NCBI RefSeq assembly: GCF_019670005.1
Contig: NZ_AP019784.1
Location: forward strand, 209,906 to 273,905
Length of the DNA stretch: 64,000 nt
Reading direction: 5' to 3'
DNA from: Methylomagnum ishizawai
Lineage (GTDB): Bacteria > Pseudomonadota > Gammaproteobacteria > Methylococcales > Methylococcaceae
Position numbers and translations under genes: made by a program. Below, piece by piece: positions 41,919-53,900 of the stretch (its first letter is position 1; each line of letters opens with the position of its first letter). The notes under the pieces are model-generated. The model was given only the letters and a program-made list of their open reading frames with translations, ran no database searches and was not told where the DNA came from.

Positions 41919-44900
41919 ATGAATCCACCCCATTTGCCACTGGATAATCTTTCCGCCGCCCAACGCAAGGCGCTGCTGTTGTTGTTGAAACGCCGGGGCG
42001 GCGACGCCGCCCTCAAGCTGCCCATCGCCCGCGTCCGCCGCGACGAGCCGCTGCCGCTATCCCACGGCCAGCAACGCTTATGGTTCCTGGCCCGGTTGGA
42101 ACCCGAAAGCAGCGCCTACCACATCGCCGAAGCCGTATACCTGCGCGGCCCGGTGGACGCGACCGCCCTGGAAACAGCCCTGTCCGCCCTGGTCGCCCGG
42201 CACGAAAGCTTGAGGACCAGCTTCCCGGAATCGGAGGGCGTCGCGGTACAGCGCATCCATGCCGGACTATCCGTGCCGCTGCGCCGGGTCGATCTTGCCG
42301 CCGAACCGGGCGACCGCGTGGCCCACGCCGCCGCCCTGGTGGATGACACCGCCGGCCAGCCCTTCGACTTGGCGCAAGGCCCGTTGCTGCGGGCGCTCCT
42401 GGTCAAGCTCGCGGAAGACCTCTGGGTATTCGCCCTGGCCCTGCACCATATCGTCGCGGATGAATGGTCGCTGTCCTTGCTCATCGGCGAGTTCGCCGAG
42501 CTTTACGCCGCCGCCCGCGAGGGCCGCGCCCCCCGCTTGCCGGAATTGCCGGTCCAGTACGCGGATTACGCCGCTTGGCAACGCGATTGGCTGGAAGCCG
42601 GGGCCATGGCGCGGCAATTGGCCTATTGGCGCGAGCGATTGGGCGATGAACATCCGGTCTTGGAATTGCCCCTAGACCGACCCCGTCCCGCGGTGGCCAG
42701 CGACCGGGGCGCGACCCTGGCCTTCACCCTGCCGGACACGCTCGCCGCCGACCTCGCCCGGCTGTGCCGGACGCGGGGCGCGAGCCTGTTCATGGGATTG
42801 CTGGCGGCGTTCCAGGCGCTGCTCTACCGCCAGACCGGACAGGCCGACCTGCGGATCGGGGTGCCGGTCGCCAACCGCCACCGCCCGGAAGTCCAGGGCG
42901 TGGTCGGCTTCTTCGTCAATACCCAGGTGTTGCGGACGGAACTGGATGGACGGCTGGGATTCGCCGCGCTCCTGGCGCGGGTGAAGGACGCCGCGCTCGG
43001 TGCCCAGGACCATCCCGACCTGCCGTTCGACCAGTTGGTGGAAGCCCTGCGCCCGGAGCGGAATTTGGGCCACAACCCGCTGTTCCAGGTCATGTACAAC
43101 CATCGGCGGATGGAAGCCGCGACCCGCGAGACCCTGGATGCCTTGGGCATCGCGCCTTTCCCGCGCGCGGAGCGCACCACCCAGTTCGACCTGATCCTGG
43201 ACACCGTGGAAACCGCCGATGGCCGGCTCTCGGGCCTTTGGACCTATGCCGCCGATTTATTCGAGCGGGGCACGGTCGAGCGCTTGGCCCGGCAGTTCCA
43301 AAGCTTGCTCGCCGCCTGGGTGGCGGAACCGGAACGGCCCTTGGCCCAACTACCGCTGTGGACGGCGGTGGAACGCGACCGGCTGGCCGTGCCCAGGGCG
43401 ACGGTGCGGAACCACGCCTACACCGCGCCCCTGCACGAGTTGATCCGGCGGCGGGCGGAGCAATGGCCCGCCGCCCTGGCCCTGGTGTCGGGCGAAACCC
43501 GCCTGAGCTATGGCGAACTGGAAACCCGTGCCCGCCGTTTGGCCCATGCCTTGGTCCGTCTGGGCGCGGGACCGGAAACGCCGGTGGGCGTGGCGGTCGG
43601 ACGCGGGGTCGAGATGGTGGTTTGCGCCCTGGCGGTGTTGAAGACGGGCGGGGTGTACCTGCCGCTGGACCCGGACGCGCCGCCAGAGCGGTTACGCGCC
43701 ATCCTGGTGGATGCGCGGGTCGGCGTGCTGGTCTTGGATCGGGCGGCAGGCGACGGGGTCGGCTTATCCGGTGGGCATGGAGACAGGCCCATCCTACGGC
43801 TGGGGGAGGATATTTTTTCCGCCGGCCTCCAGCCCCAAGACGCCGGTTTCCCATCCGTCCATCCCGAACAACTGGCCTACGTTATCCATACCTCCGGTTC
43901 CACAGGGCAACCCAAGGGCGTGGCGGTTCCGCACCGCGCTTTGGCGCTGCACTGCCTCGCGATGGGGGAAATCTTCGGCATGCGGGAGGACGACCGTTGC
44001 CTGCATTTCGCGGCATCGGTGTTCGATGCGGCGGTGGAGCAATGGGCCGTGCCCTTGCTGCACGGAGCCGCCGTGGTGATCGGGGAGCCTTCGCTATGGA
44101 GCGTGGAGCAAACCCTGGACCGTATCGCCGCGCTGGGCATCACCCGCATCGACCTGCCCCCGGCCTATCTCGCCGAACTGGCGGCGCGGGCGCGACCGGG
44201 CCGGGTGCCGATCCTGCGTAGCGTCACGGCGGGCGGCGAGGCATTGCCCCGCGCCACTTGGGAACGGGTCCGGGAACGGCTGTGCCCGGAACGCATCATC
44301 AACGCCTACGGTCCCACCGAAACCGTCATCACGCCCCTGGCCTGGACCGCCTCGCCCGGTATGGACTGCCCCACGCCCTACGCCCCGATAGGCCAAGTCG
44401 TGGGCGGACGCACCGCCTGGGTGTTGGATACCGACCTCAATCCCCTGCCCGTGGGCGTGGCCGGGGAACTCTATATCGGCGGGGACGGGTTGGCGCGGGG
44501 TTATTTGCACCGGCCCGGCCCGACCGCCGAACGCTTCGTGCCACTGCCTAGGCTTGAGGGAGAAGACTCCAGCCCCAGGTCTCAAGCCTCCGGCCTGCTC
44601 TACCGCACCGGCGACCGCGCCCGGCTGCGGACGGACGGCACGGTCGAATACCTGGGACGGCTGGACCGCCAGATCAAGCTGCGCGGCTTCCGCATCGAGC
44701 CGGGCGAGATCGAAAGCCTGCTGCTTCGGTATCCGGGCGTCGCCGAGGCGGTGGTGGTGGCGCGGGAAGGCGGGGCCGGGAAAATGCTGGTGGCCTATGT
44801 CGCGGGCGCGGTGGGAACCCTATCGCCTGATGCGTTGCTGGAGTCTCTGGCGCAACGCCTGCCCGGCCACATGGTGCCGTCCCGGATCGGGGTGCTGGAC

Positions 44901-47900
44901 CGGCTGCCCCGGACTTCCGGCGGCAAGCTGGACCTCAAAGCCCTGCCCGAACCGGAACACACGGACCGCCCCTATCTGGCCCCGCGCAACGCAACCGAAC
45001 AACGGTTGGCGGATATTTGGCGGGACCTGCTGGGCGTGGCGCGGGTGGGCCTGGACGATAATTTCTTCGCGCTGGGCGGGGATTCCATCGTGTCCTTGCA
45101 GGTGGTGAGCCGGGCGCGCCAAGCCGGGATCGGCATCGGTCCCAAGGATGTGTTCCGGCATCAGACCATCGCGGCGCTGGCCGCGGCGGCGGAGGTCCCG
45201 GAAGCCCGGCCCGAGGAATCGACCCCGGCCACGGGCGTGGTTCCCTTGACGCCGATCCAGCGGGAATTCTTCGCGACGGCCCTGCCCAACCGCCAGCATT
45301 GGAACCAGTCGGTGCTGCTGGAAACCGGGCGGGCGCTGGATATGGCCGCGTTGGAATCCGCCTTGCGCCGTTTGGTCGAGCATCACGACGCGTTCCGGTT
45401 ACGCTACCGGGAGATCGACGGCGCATGGGTGCAAAGCTACGCCACCACGGACGCCACGGAATCGCTGTGGCGGCGCGAAGCCGCCGACGCCCAGGAGATC
45501 GAGCGCATCGCCCAGGCCGCCCAGCGCAGTTTGAACCTGGAAACCGGCCCTTTGCTGCGGGCGGTGTATATCACCGTGGCCGGTGGCGGTTACCGGCTGC
45601 TGCTGGTCGTTCATCATCTGGTGGTGGACGGGGTGTCCTGGCGCATCCTGCTGCAAGACCTCCAAGCCGCCTACGACCGGCCCGCCGAACCCTTGCCCGC
45701 CCGGACCTGTTCCTTCAAAGCTTGGGCGGAACATCTGCGCAACCATGCCGCCAGCGAACCGCTGCGGACGGAATTGGAATACTGGTCGGGTTTGGCCACC
45801 GTGGCCGACGGCCTTGGGGAAGCATCGGTTCCCGGCTTTGCCCGCGATGCCACCACGCTGACGCTAGAACTGGACCCAGGCGCTACCCGCCATTTGTTGC
45901 AAGAAGCCACCACCGCCTACCGGGCGCGGGTCGATGAACTGCTGTTGACGGTATTGGCGCGGGTCTGGTGCCGAAGGTTCGGACAGGACGCCGTGCGGGT
46001 GGAGTTGGAAAGCCATGGCCGCGAAGACCTCCCCGGCGGCCCCGACCCCAGCCGCACCGTGGGCTGGTTCACCAGTGTTTATCCGGTCCTGTTGCGGCCC
46101 GCCGGAACCGGGGAAACCCCCATGCTTCCAGCCTCCAGCCTCCGGCCACTAGCCGACCTGGACGCCTCCGTCCGCGCCATCAAGGAAACCCTGCGGCGCG
46201 TGCCCCGCCGGGGCATCGGCTTTGGCCTGCTCAAATACCAAGGCGACGACGCGGCCCGCGCCGCCCTAGGGAACCTGCCCAAACCCAGCATCGGCTTCAA
46301 TTACCTGGGCCAGTTCGACCGGGATTTCGGTGGCGACGCTTTATTCAGGCCCGCCCGCGAAAGCCGGGGCGACGAGCAAGACCCCGGCGCGCCCCTGGCC
46401 TACGGACTCGAAATCAACGGCCAGGTCTACGGCGGCGAGCTGGCGCTGAATTGGACCTACGCTCCCGCCCGCTACGACGCGGCCACGGTGACCGCCCTGG
46501 TGGCGGAATTCCGGGCCGAACTCCTGGCCCTGATCGAGCGCCGTGGCGTGGCCCAAAGCCTCGCGCCCTCGGATTTCCCCCTGGCCCGCTTGGGTTGGGA
46601 ACAACTGGACGCCCTGCCGGTTCCGGCGGCGGATATCGCGGATATTTACCCGCCCACCCCCATGCAGCAAGGGATGCTGTTCCACGCCCTCTACGAGCCG
46701 GGCGGCGATGCCTATATCACCCAGTTCGATGTGGCGGTGGAAGGGCTGGACCCCCAGCGGTTCCGGGTGGCTTGGGCGGACGCGCTGCGGCGGCACGCGA
46801 TCCTGCGTACCGGCTTCCATTGGCGGGAAGACGCCCCGCTGCAAATCGTCCAGCGTGCGCCGGCACTGCCCCTGGAAGAACTCGATTGGCGCGGCGGCGA
46901 CACCGGACCGGCCCGCCTCGACGCGCTCTGCCGGGCGGAACTGGAACGCGGTTTCGCGCCCGGGCAGCCGCCCTTGTTCCGCCTGAGCCTGGTCCGGCTG
47001 GACGAAACCCGCCATCACCTGATCTGGACCTGCCATCACCTGCTGTTGGATGGATGGAGCAGCGCCCGGCTGCTGGCGGAAGTGCTGGGCCATTACCGGG
47101 GACAGCCGGTCGCCGCGCCGGTGGCCGATTACCGCGAGTACATCGCTTGGTTGCAACGGCGCGACGCGGAGGCCGACCGGCGCTATTGGCGGGAATGCCT
47201 GGAACCGCTGCGCCAACCCACCCGCCTCGCCGAGACCTTGCCGGTCCACCCACCGGGCACGGGCCATGGGCTGTTGCCGCTGCGCTTCGCGCCCGCCGCC
47301 ACCCGCCGTCTACAAACCCTTGCCCAAGCCCGGCAACTGACCCTCAATACCTTGGTCCAGGGCGCTTGGGCCTTGCTGCTGCGGCGCTATACCGGCCAGG
47401 ACGTGGTGGCGTTCGGGGCCACGGTTTCGGGACGGCCCGCCGACCTGCCCAGTGCCGGGGACATGGTGGGCTTGTTCATCAACACGCTGCCGGTGGTGCA
47501 AAAGCCCGCCCCCGGACGCCAAGCCGGCGAATGGCTGGACGCCTTGCAGCGCGACAACCTGGAACTGCGCGAGCATGGCTATACGCCGCTCTACGAGGTG
47601 CAGCGCTGGTGGCGGGAGATGGGGCCGGAGGACGGGACCGCATCGCCTCCTTGCCACAGCCCCAAGCCCCAAGTCCCAAGCCCGCTTTTCGACACTTTGC
47701 TGGTCTTCGAGAACTACCCGGTGGACCAAGCCTTGCGGGAAGGCGGCGGCGGACGCCTGCGCTTCGGGCCGGGCCGCCACGCGGAAGCCACCACCTATCC
47801 TTTGACCTTGGCGATACAGGCCGGGGAAACCTTGGAGATCGTCTTCGACTACGCCCGCGAATGCTTCGACGCCACCACCGTGGCGGGCTTGCGGGCGCAT

Positions 47901-50900
47901 TTCGAGCGGCTGCTGTGGCGGTTGGCAGAACAACCGGAACAGCGGCTGGGCCAACTCGCCATGTTGGGGGAAGCAGAAACGGCCCGGTTCGCGGCTTGGA
48001 ACCGCTGGGAGCGGACTTGGCCCGTGATCCCGCTGCATGAGTTGATCCGGCGGCAAGCCCAAGCCCGGCCCGCCGCCCTGGCCTTGGTGTCCGGCGACAC
48101 GCGGCTCGCCTATGGCGAATTGGAATCCCGCGCCAACCGGCTGGCCCAGCGCCTGGGCCGGTTGGGCGCGGGACCGGAACGGGTGGTCGGGCTGGCCTTG
48201 CCACGCTCGGCGGAGATGGTCGTGGCGATGCTGGCCACGCTCAAATCCGGCGCGGCCTTCCTGCCGCTGGACCCGGACGCGCCTGCTGAGCGGCGGGCGC
48301 GGTTGTTGGAAGATGCGGGCGTCGGCGTCTTGGTGATCGGCGAAGGGCCGGAAGGCGAGGGTGGGCATGGTAACAGGCCCATCCTACGAATCGGGGAGGA
48401 CGCTGCGGGCGAACCGGACACACCGCCGCCGGTCGTCATCCATCCCGGCCATTTGGCCTATCTCATCCATACCTCGGGGTCCACCGGCACGCCCAAGGCC
48501 GTGGCGGTGCCGCATGGCGCCTTGAGCCGGCATATCCAAGCGGCGGGGGCGCTATACGGGTTGGGGCCGGAAGATCGCGCCCTGCATTTCGCCGCGTTCA
48601 GCTTCGATGCCGCCGTGGAGCAATGGGCCGCGCCCCTGGCCCATGGCGCGGGGCTGATCCTGGGCCAACCCGGTTGGACCGGCGAGGACACCGCCGCCGT
48701 GGTCGGGCGGGAAGGCGTGACGGTCATCTATCCGCCCACGCCGCATCTCTTGCACCTGGCCGACGCGCTCGAAGGACGGGGCGGGGCGACGGGCCTACGC
48801 ATCTGCACCGTGGGCGGGGAGGCCGTGGCCCGCGACAGCCTGGACCGCATCCGCCGCGTGCTGCGGCCCGCATGGGTCGTCAACGGCTACGGTCCCACCG
48901 AGACCGTGGTCACGCCCCTGGCCTGGAAAGCCGGGCCGGACACGCCCTGCGCCAGCGCTTACGCGCCCATCGGCCACGCCCTGGGCGAGCGCGCGCTCTA
49001 CGTGCTGGATGCCGATTTGGAGCCGGTGCCCTTGGGCGTGGCGGGCGAGTTGTATATCGGCGGGCCTTGCTTGGCGCGGGGTTATTTCAAGCGGCCCGGA
49101 CTGACCGCCGAGCGTTTCATTCCCGATCCCTGGGGCGAACCGGGCAGCCTCCTCTACCGTACCGGCGACCGCGTGCGCCAACTCGCCGACGGCACGGTGG
49201 AGTACCTGGGCCGGGCCGATCAGCAGATCAAACTGCGCGGCTATCGCATCGAGCCGGGCGAGATCGAGGCGGCGTTGTTGGAACTGCCCGGTGTGCGCGA
49301 GGCCGTGGTGGTGTTGCGGGAAGACCGGGGCGGGCGTTATTTGGCGGGCTATGTCGGCGCGGACGGGCGGGTCACCGCCAACGCGCTGCGCACCGCGTTG
49401 GCGGCGCGGCTCCCGGAATACATGGTGCCCGCGGCGCTGAGGGTGCTGGACGCCCTGCCGCGTACCGCGCACGGCAAGGTGGACCGCAAGCGCCTCCCGT
49501 TGCCGGAACAGGCCGCGCCGCGGCCAACCACCGCTCCCCGCACCGATATTGAACGGCGCTTGCTGGCGATCTGGCGGGAATTGCTGGGTCGGGACGATAT
49601 CGGCATCACCGATAATTTCTTCGAGCTGGGCGGCGATTCGATCCTGTCGATCCAGGCGGCGAGCCGGGCGCGGCGGGCCGGGTTGGCGTTCACGCCCAAG
49701 GATTTGTTCGGGCAGCAGACCCTCGAACGGCTGGCGCGGGTGGTCCGTACCGCCGCCCCGGTGGTCATCAAGCCCGGCCCGGCCAGCGGTACCGTGCCGC
49801 TCATCCCCATCCAGGCGGAATTCTTCGCCCAGGACATCCCCAACCGCCAGCATTGGAACCAAGCCGTGCTGCTGGCTCCGCGCGTCCCGCTGGACCCCGC
49901 GTGCCTGGAAACCGCCCTGCGCCGCTTGCTCGAACATCACGACAGCTTGCGGCTGCGTTACCGATGGGAGGCGGAAGCTTGGACCCAAAGCTATGACAGG
50001 CTTGGGGAAAGAGATAGACCGGACTCCGCTGCGAATTCCCCAAGCGTCCTCTGGCTGCGGGAAGCCGCCGATGCCGCCGGGATCGAAACCATCGCCACCG
50101 AGGCCCAGCGGAGCCTCAACCTGGAGCACGGCCCGCTGTTCCGGGCGGTCCATATCCGCTGTGCCGCGGGCGGGGAACGGCTGCTCTTGGTCGCGCATCA
50201 TCTGGTGGTGGATGGCGTGTCCTGGCGCATCTTGCTGGAAGACTTGCAAACGAGCCTGGAGGCTGTAGGCCATCGGTTTGAGCGAGAAGAAGGCGGCGGA
50301 CCGCTCAAGCCGCAAGCCCCAAGCCTCGCCCCCAAGACCAGCGCCTTCCAGGATTGGGCGTACCGCCTCGCGGATCATGCCCAGGGCGATGCCTTGCGAT
50401 CCGAATGCGCCTATTGGGAAAGCCAATTGTCCGGCGCGGCCCCGGCTTGGCCTTGCGATTATCCCGAAGGTTCGGCCCGCAATCGCGACGCCGCCGTCCT
50501 ACGCCTGCGGTTGGACCCCGAGGACACCCGCCGCTTGCTGCACGAAGCCGGGTCGGCCTACCGTACTTCCGTCCAAGACCTGCTATTGGCGGCGCTGACC
50601 AGGGTTCTGTCGCGCTGGACCGGCCAGCAGGAAACCTTGGTCGAACTGGAAGGCCATGGCCGCGTAGACCTATTCCCGGAACTCGACCTGACCCGCACCG
50701 TGGGCTGGTTCACCACCACCTACCCGGTGCGGCTCGCCACCGCCGCCGATCCCGGCGTTTGCCTCCGCACGGTGAAAGAACGGCTGCGGCAGGTGCCGGA
50801 CCATGGGCTAGGCTTCGGACTGCTCCAACATCTGGCTCCGCCGGAACTGCGCCAACGCATTGCCGCGCTACCCCGGCCCAAGCTCACTTTCAACTATCTC

Positions 50901-53900
50901 GGCCAGTTCGACGCCAGTTTCGACCCGGAGCGCGGGCTGTTCGCCCCGGCCCCGGAACACACCGGCGAAGAACGCGACCCGCTGGCCCCGCTGGGCAACG
51001 AATTCGAGATCAACGGCGAAATCTACGCGGGCGGATTGCGGTTGGATTGGGGCTATAGCCGGGCGCGTTACCGCGAGGACACGGTGCGGGGACTGGCCGA
51101 CGCCTATCTGGCGGAAATCAAGGCCTTGATCGACCATGGCCGGAGCGCGGCGCGGAGCGCGACGCCCTCGGATTTCCCGCTGGCCCGGCTGGGACAGGCC
51201 GAACTCGACGCCTTGGGTTTGCCCTGGGGCGACATCGAAGACCTGTACCCGCTCGCCCCGATGCAACAGGGGATGCTATTCCACGCCCTGGCCCAACCCG
51301 GCGCGGGGCTGTACCTGACCCAGTTGGCGGTCGCCATCGAAGGGCTGGACCCGGAGCGTTTCAAACAAGCCTGGCGGGACGCCCTGGACCGCCACGATAT
51401 CCTGCGGACCGGCTTCCTCTGGCGCGAGGCTTGGGCCGAACCGTTGCAGGCGGTGTATCGGTCCCCGGTCTTGCCGGTGGAGGAGCGGGATTGGCGGGGT
51501 AGGGACGCCACGCCGGAAGTCCTGGCCCAACTCCGGGCCGATGAGTTGCAACGCGGCTTCGACCTGGAACGCCCCCCCTTGCTGCGCCTGGTATTGGCGC
51601 GGTTGGACGAACGCCGGTATTACTTGGTGTGGACCGGCCACCACCTGCTGCTGGATGGTTGGAGCCAATCCCAACTCATGGGCGAAGTCCTGCGCGGACA
51701 GGGCGGCCTCGAAACCGGCCCGCCGCCCGCCGCCGGACGCTATCGGGATTACATCGCTTGGCTGGCGCGGCAGGACCGGGCGGCGGGCGAAACCTTCTGG
51801 CGCGGGCAATTGGCGGACCTGGAACAGCCCTGTTCGCTGGGCGCGGTCCTGCCCCGGCCTGGCCAGGGTGGCGGACATGGCGTCTTGCGCCACAGCCTGG
51901 GCGTGGAGCGAACCGGTGTCCTGCGCGGTTTCGCCGAGCGCCAGCGCATCACCCTCAACACCCTGGCGCAAGGCGCTTGGGCCTTGCTGCTATCCCGCCA
52001 TACCGGACGGCGGGCGGTGGCCTTCGGAGCCACCGTGTCCGGGCGTCCCGACGACCTGCCGGGGGTGGAAAACCTGCTGGGCCTGTTCATCAACACCTTG
52101 CCAGTGGTCCACGTCCTGGAACCGGCCCGCCCGGTGGGCGCTTGGCTGCGGGCGTTACAGGAACGCAACCTCGGTCTGCGCGAGCATGGGCATCTTCCCT
52201 TGTACGACATCCAGCGTTGGGCCGGGGGCGGGTTCCGCTCCGGGATGGGACAGGCCTTGTTCGATACCTTGTTGGTGTTCGAGAACTACCCGGTCGATCC
52301 GGCCTTGCAAGCCTCCGGCCTGAAGCTGGGTCCGGTCGCCCAGGACGACGCCACCCACTACGCCTTGACCGTGGATATCGCCGTGGACGGGGCGATGGAA
52401 TTGGGCTACGACTACGACCGGGGGCGCTTCCACGAGAGGGATATCCGGTCCTTGGCCGCGCAGATGGAACACTTGCTGCTGAAGCTGGTGGAAGACGCCG
52501 ACAGGCCGGTCGGACGGCTGGGCTTGGCGGACGCGCCCCCGATGGCCCGCGCCCCGCTCCGCCCCGCCTATGAGCCGGTCCATGCGTCCATCCAACGGCA
52601 GGCGCGAACCCGGCCCGCCGCTCCGGCCCTGGTTCGCGGAGGCGATATCCTCGCGTATGGCGAACTGGAAAGCCGCGCCAACCGCCTGGCCCGGCGCTTG
52701 ATCCGGTTGGGCGTGGGCGCGGAAATTCCGGTGGGTGTCCTGCTGGAACGCGGGCCGGATGCCATCGTCGCGGCCTTGGCGGTATGGAAGGCGGGTGGCG
52801 TGTATCTGCCGCTGGACCCGGCCTATCCGCCGGAACGGTTGCGGGAGATGGCGGAAGACGCACGGGCCGCTGTCCTGGTGGAATCCGCCGCCACGGCGGA
52901 CGGCCTAGCTGCGGCAAGGCTTGAGACCCGAGGCTTGGGGCTTGAGGAGGACGGGGCAGGGTTTTCCTCCAGCCTCCAAGCTACCGCCTCAAGTCCCGTT
53001 CCCTTGCGATTGGATTGGGACGCTTTGGCCTCCGAACCGGCGGAACCGCCCGCCGTCGTTATCCACCCGGAGCAAGCGGCCTATCTGATCTATACCTCCG
53101 GCTCCACGGGCAAGCCCAAGGGCGTGGCCGTGGCGCATGGCGCTTTCGCGGCGCATTGCCGGGCGATGGCCGCGTTGTACGGGCTGGAAACCGACGACCG
53201 GGTATTGCTGTCCGCCTCCCTGGCTTTCGATGCGGCGCTGGATCAATGGGCCGTGCCCTTGCTGAGCGGGGCCAGCGTGGTGCCGATGGGACCCGAAACC
53301 TGGACCCCGGAACGTATCCTGCGGGAAAGCGCCGCCCTGGGGATCACCCGTCTCGACCTGTCCCCGGCCTATCTGGCCGAACTGGCGGCGCAAGCCGATC
53401 CCGCCACCGGTCCGCGGCTACGCTCGATCACGGTGGGTGGCGAAGCCTTGGCCAGCGACACCTACGCCGCCGCCCAGCAAGCACTGCGCCCGGACCGGCT
53501 GGTCAACGCCTACGGTCCCACCGAAACCGTCATCACCCCGCTGGCCTGGAAGGCGGAACCGGATACCGCTTGCCCGACCCGTTACGCGCCTATCGGTTTC
53601 CCGGTGGGCGGGCGCACGGCCCATGTGCTGGATGCCGACCTCAACCCCTTGCCGCCGGGCGTGGCCGGAGAGCTTTATATCGGCGGCCTGGAACTGGCGC
53701 GGGGCTATTGGCAACGGCCCGGCCTGACCGCCGAGCGGTTCGTGCCGATGCCTAGGCTCGAGGCCGGAGATTTAAGTCCCGAGGAGGAAGGATGCGGACG
53801 CCATGCTTCCGGCCCACAGCCTATAGCCCCAAGCCGCCTCTACCGCACCGGCGACCGCGCCTGCTTGCTCGAAGACGGCACGGTGGAATATCTGGGACGG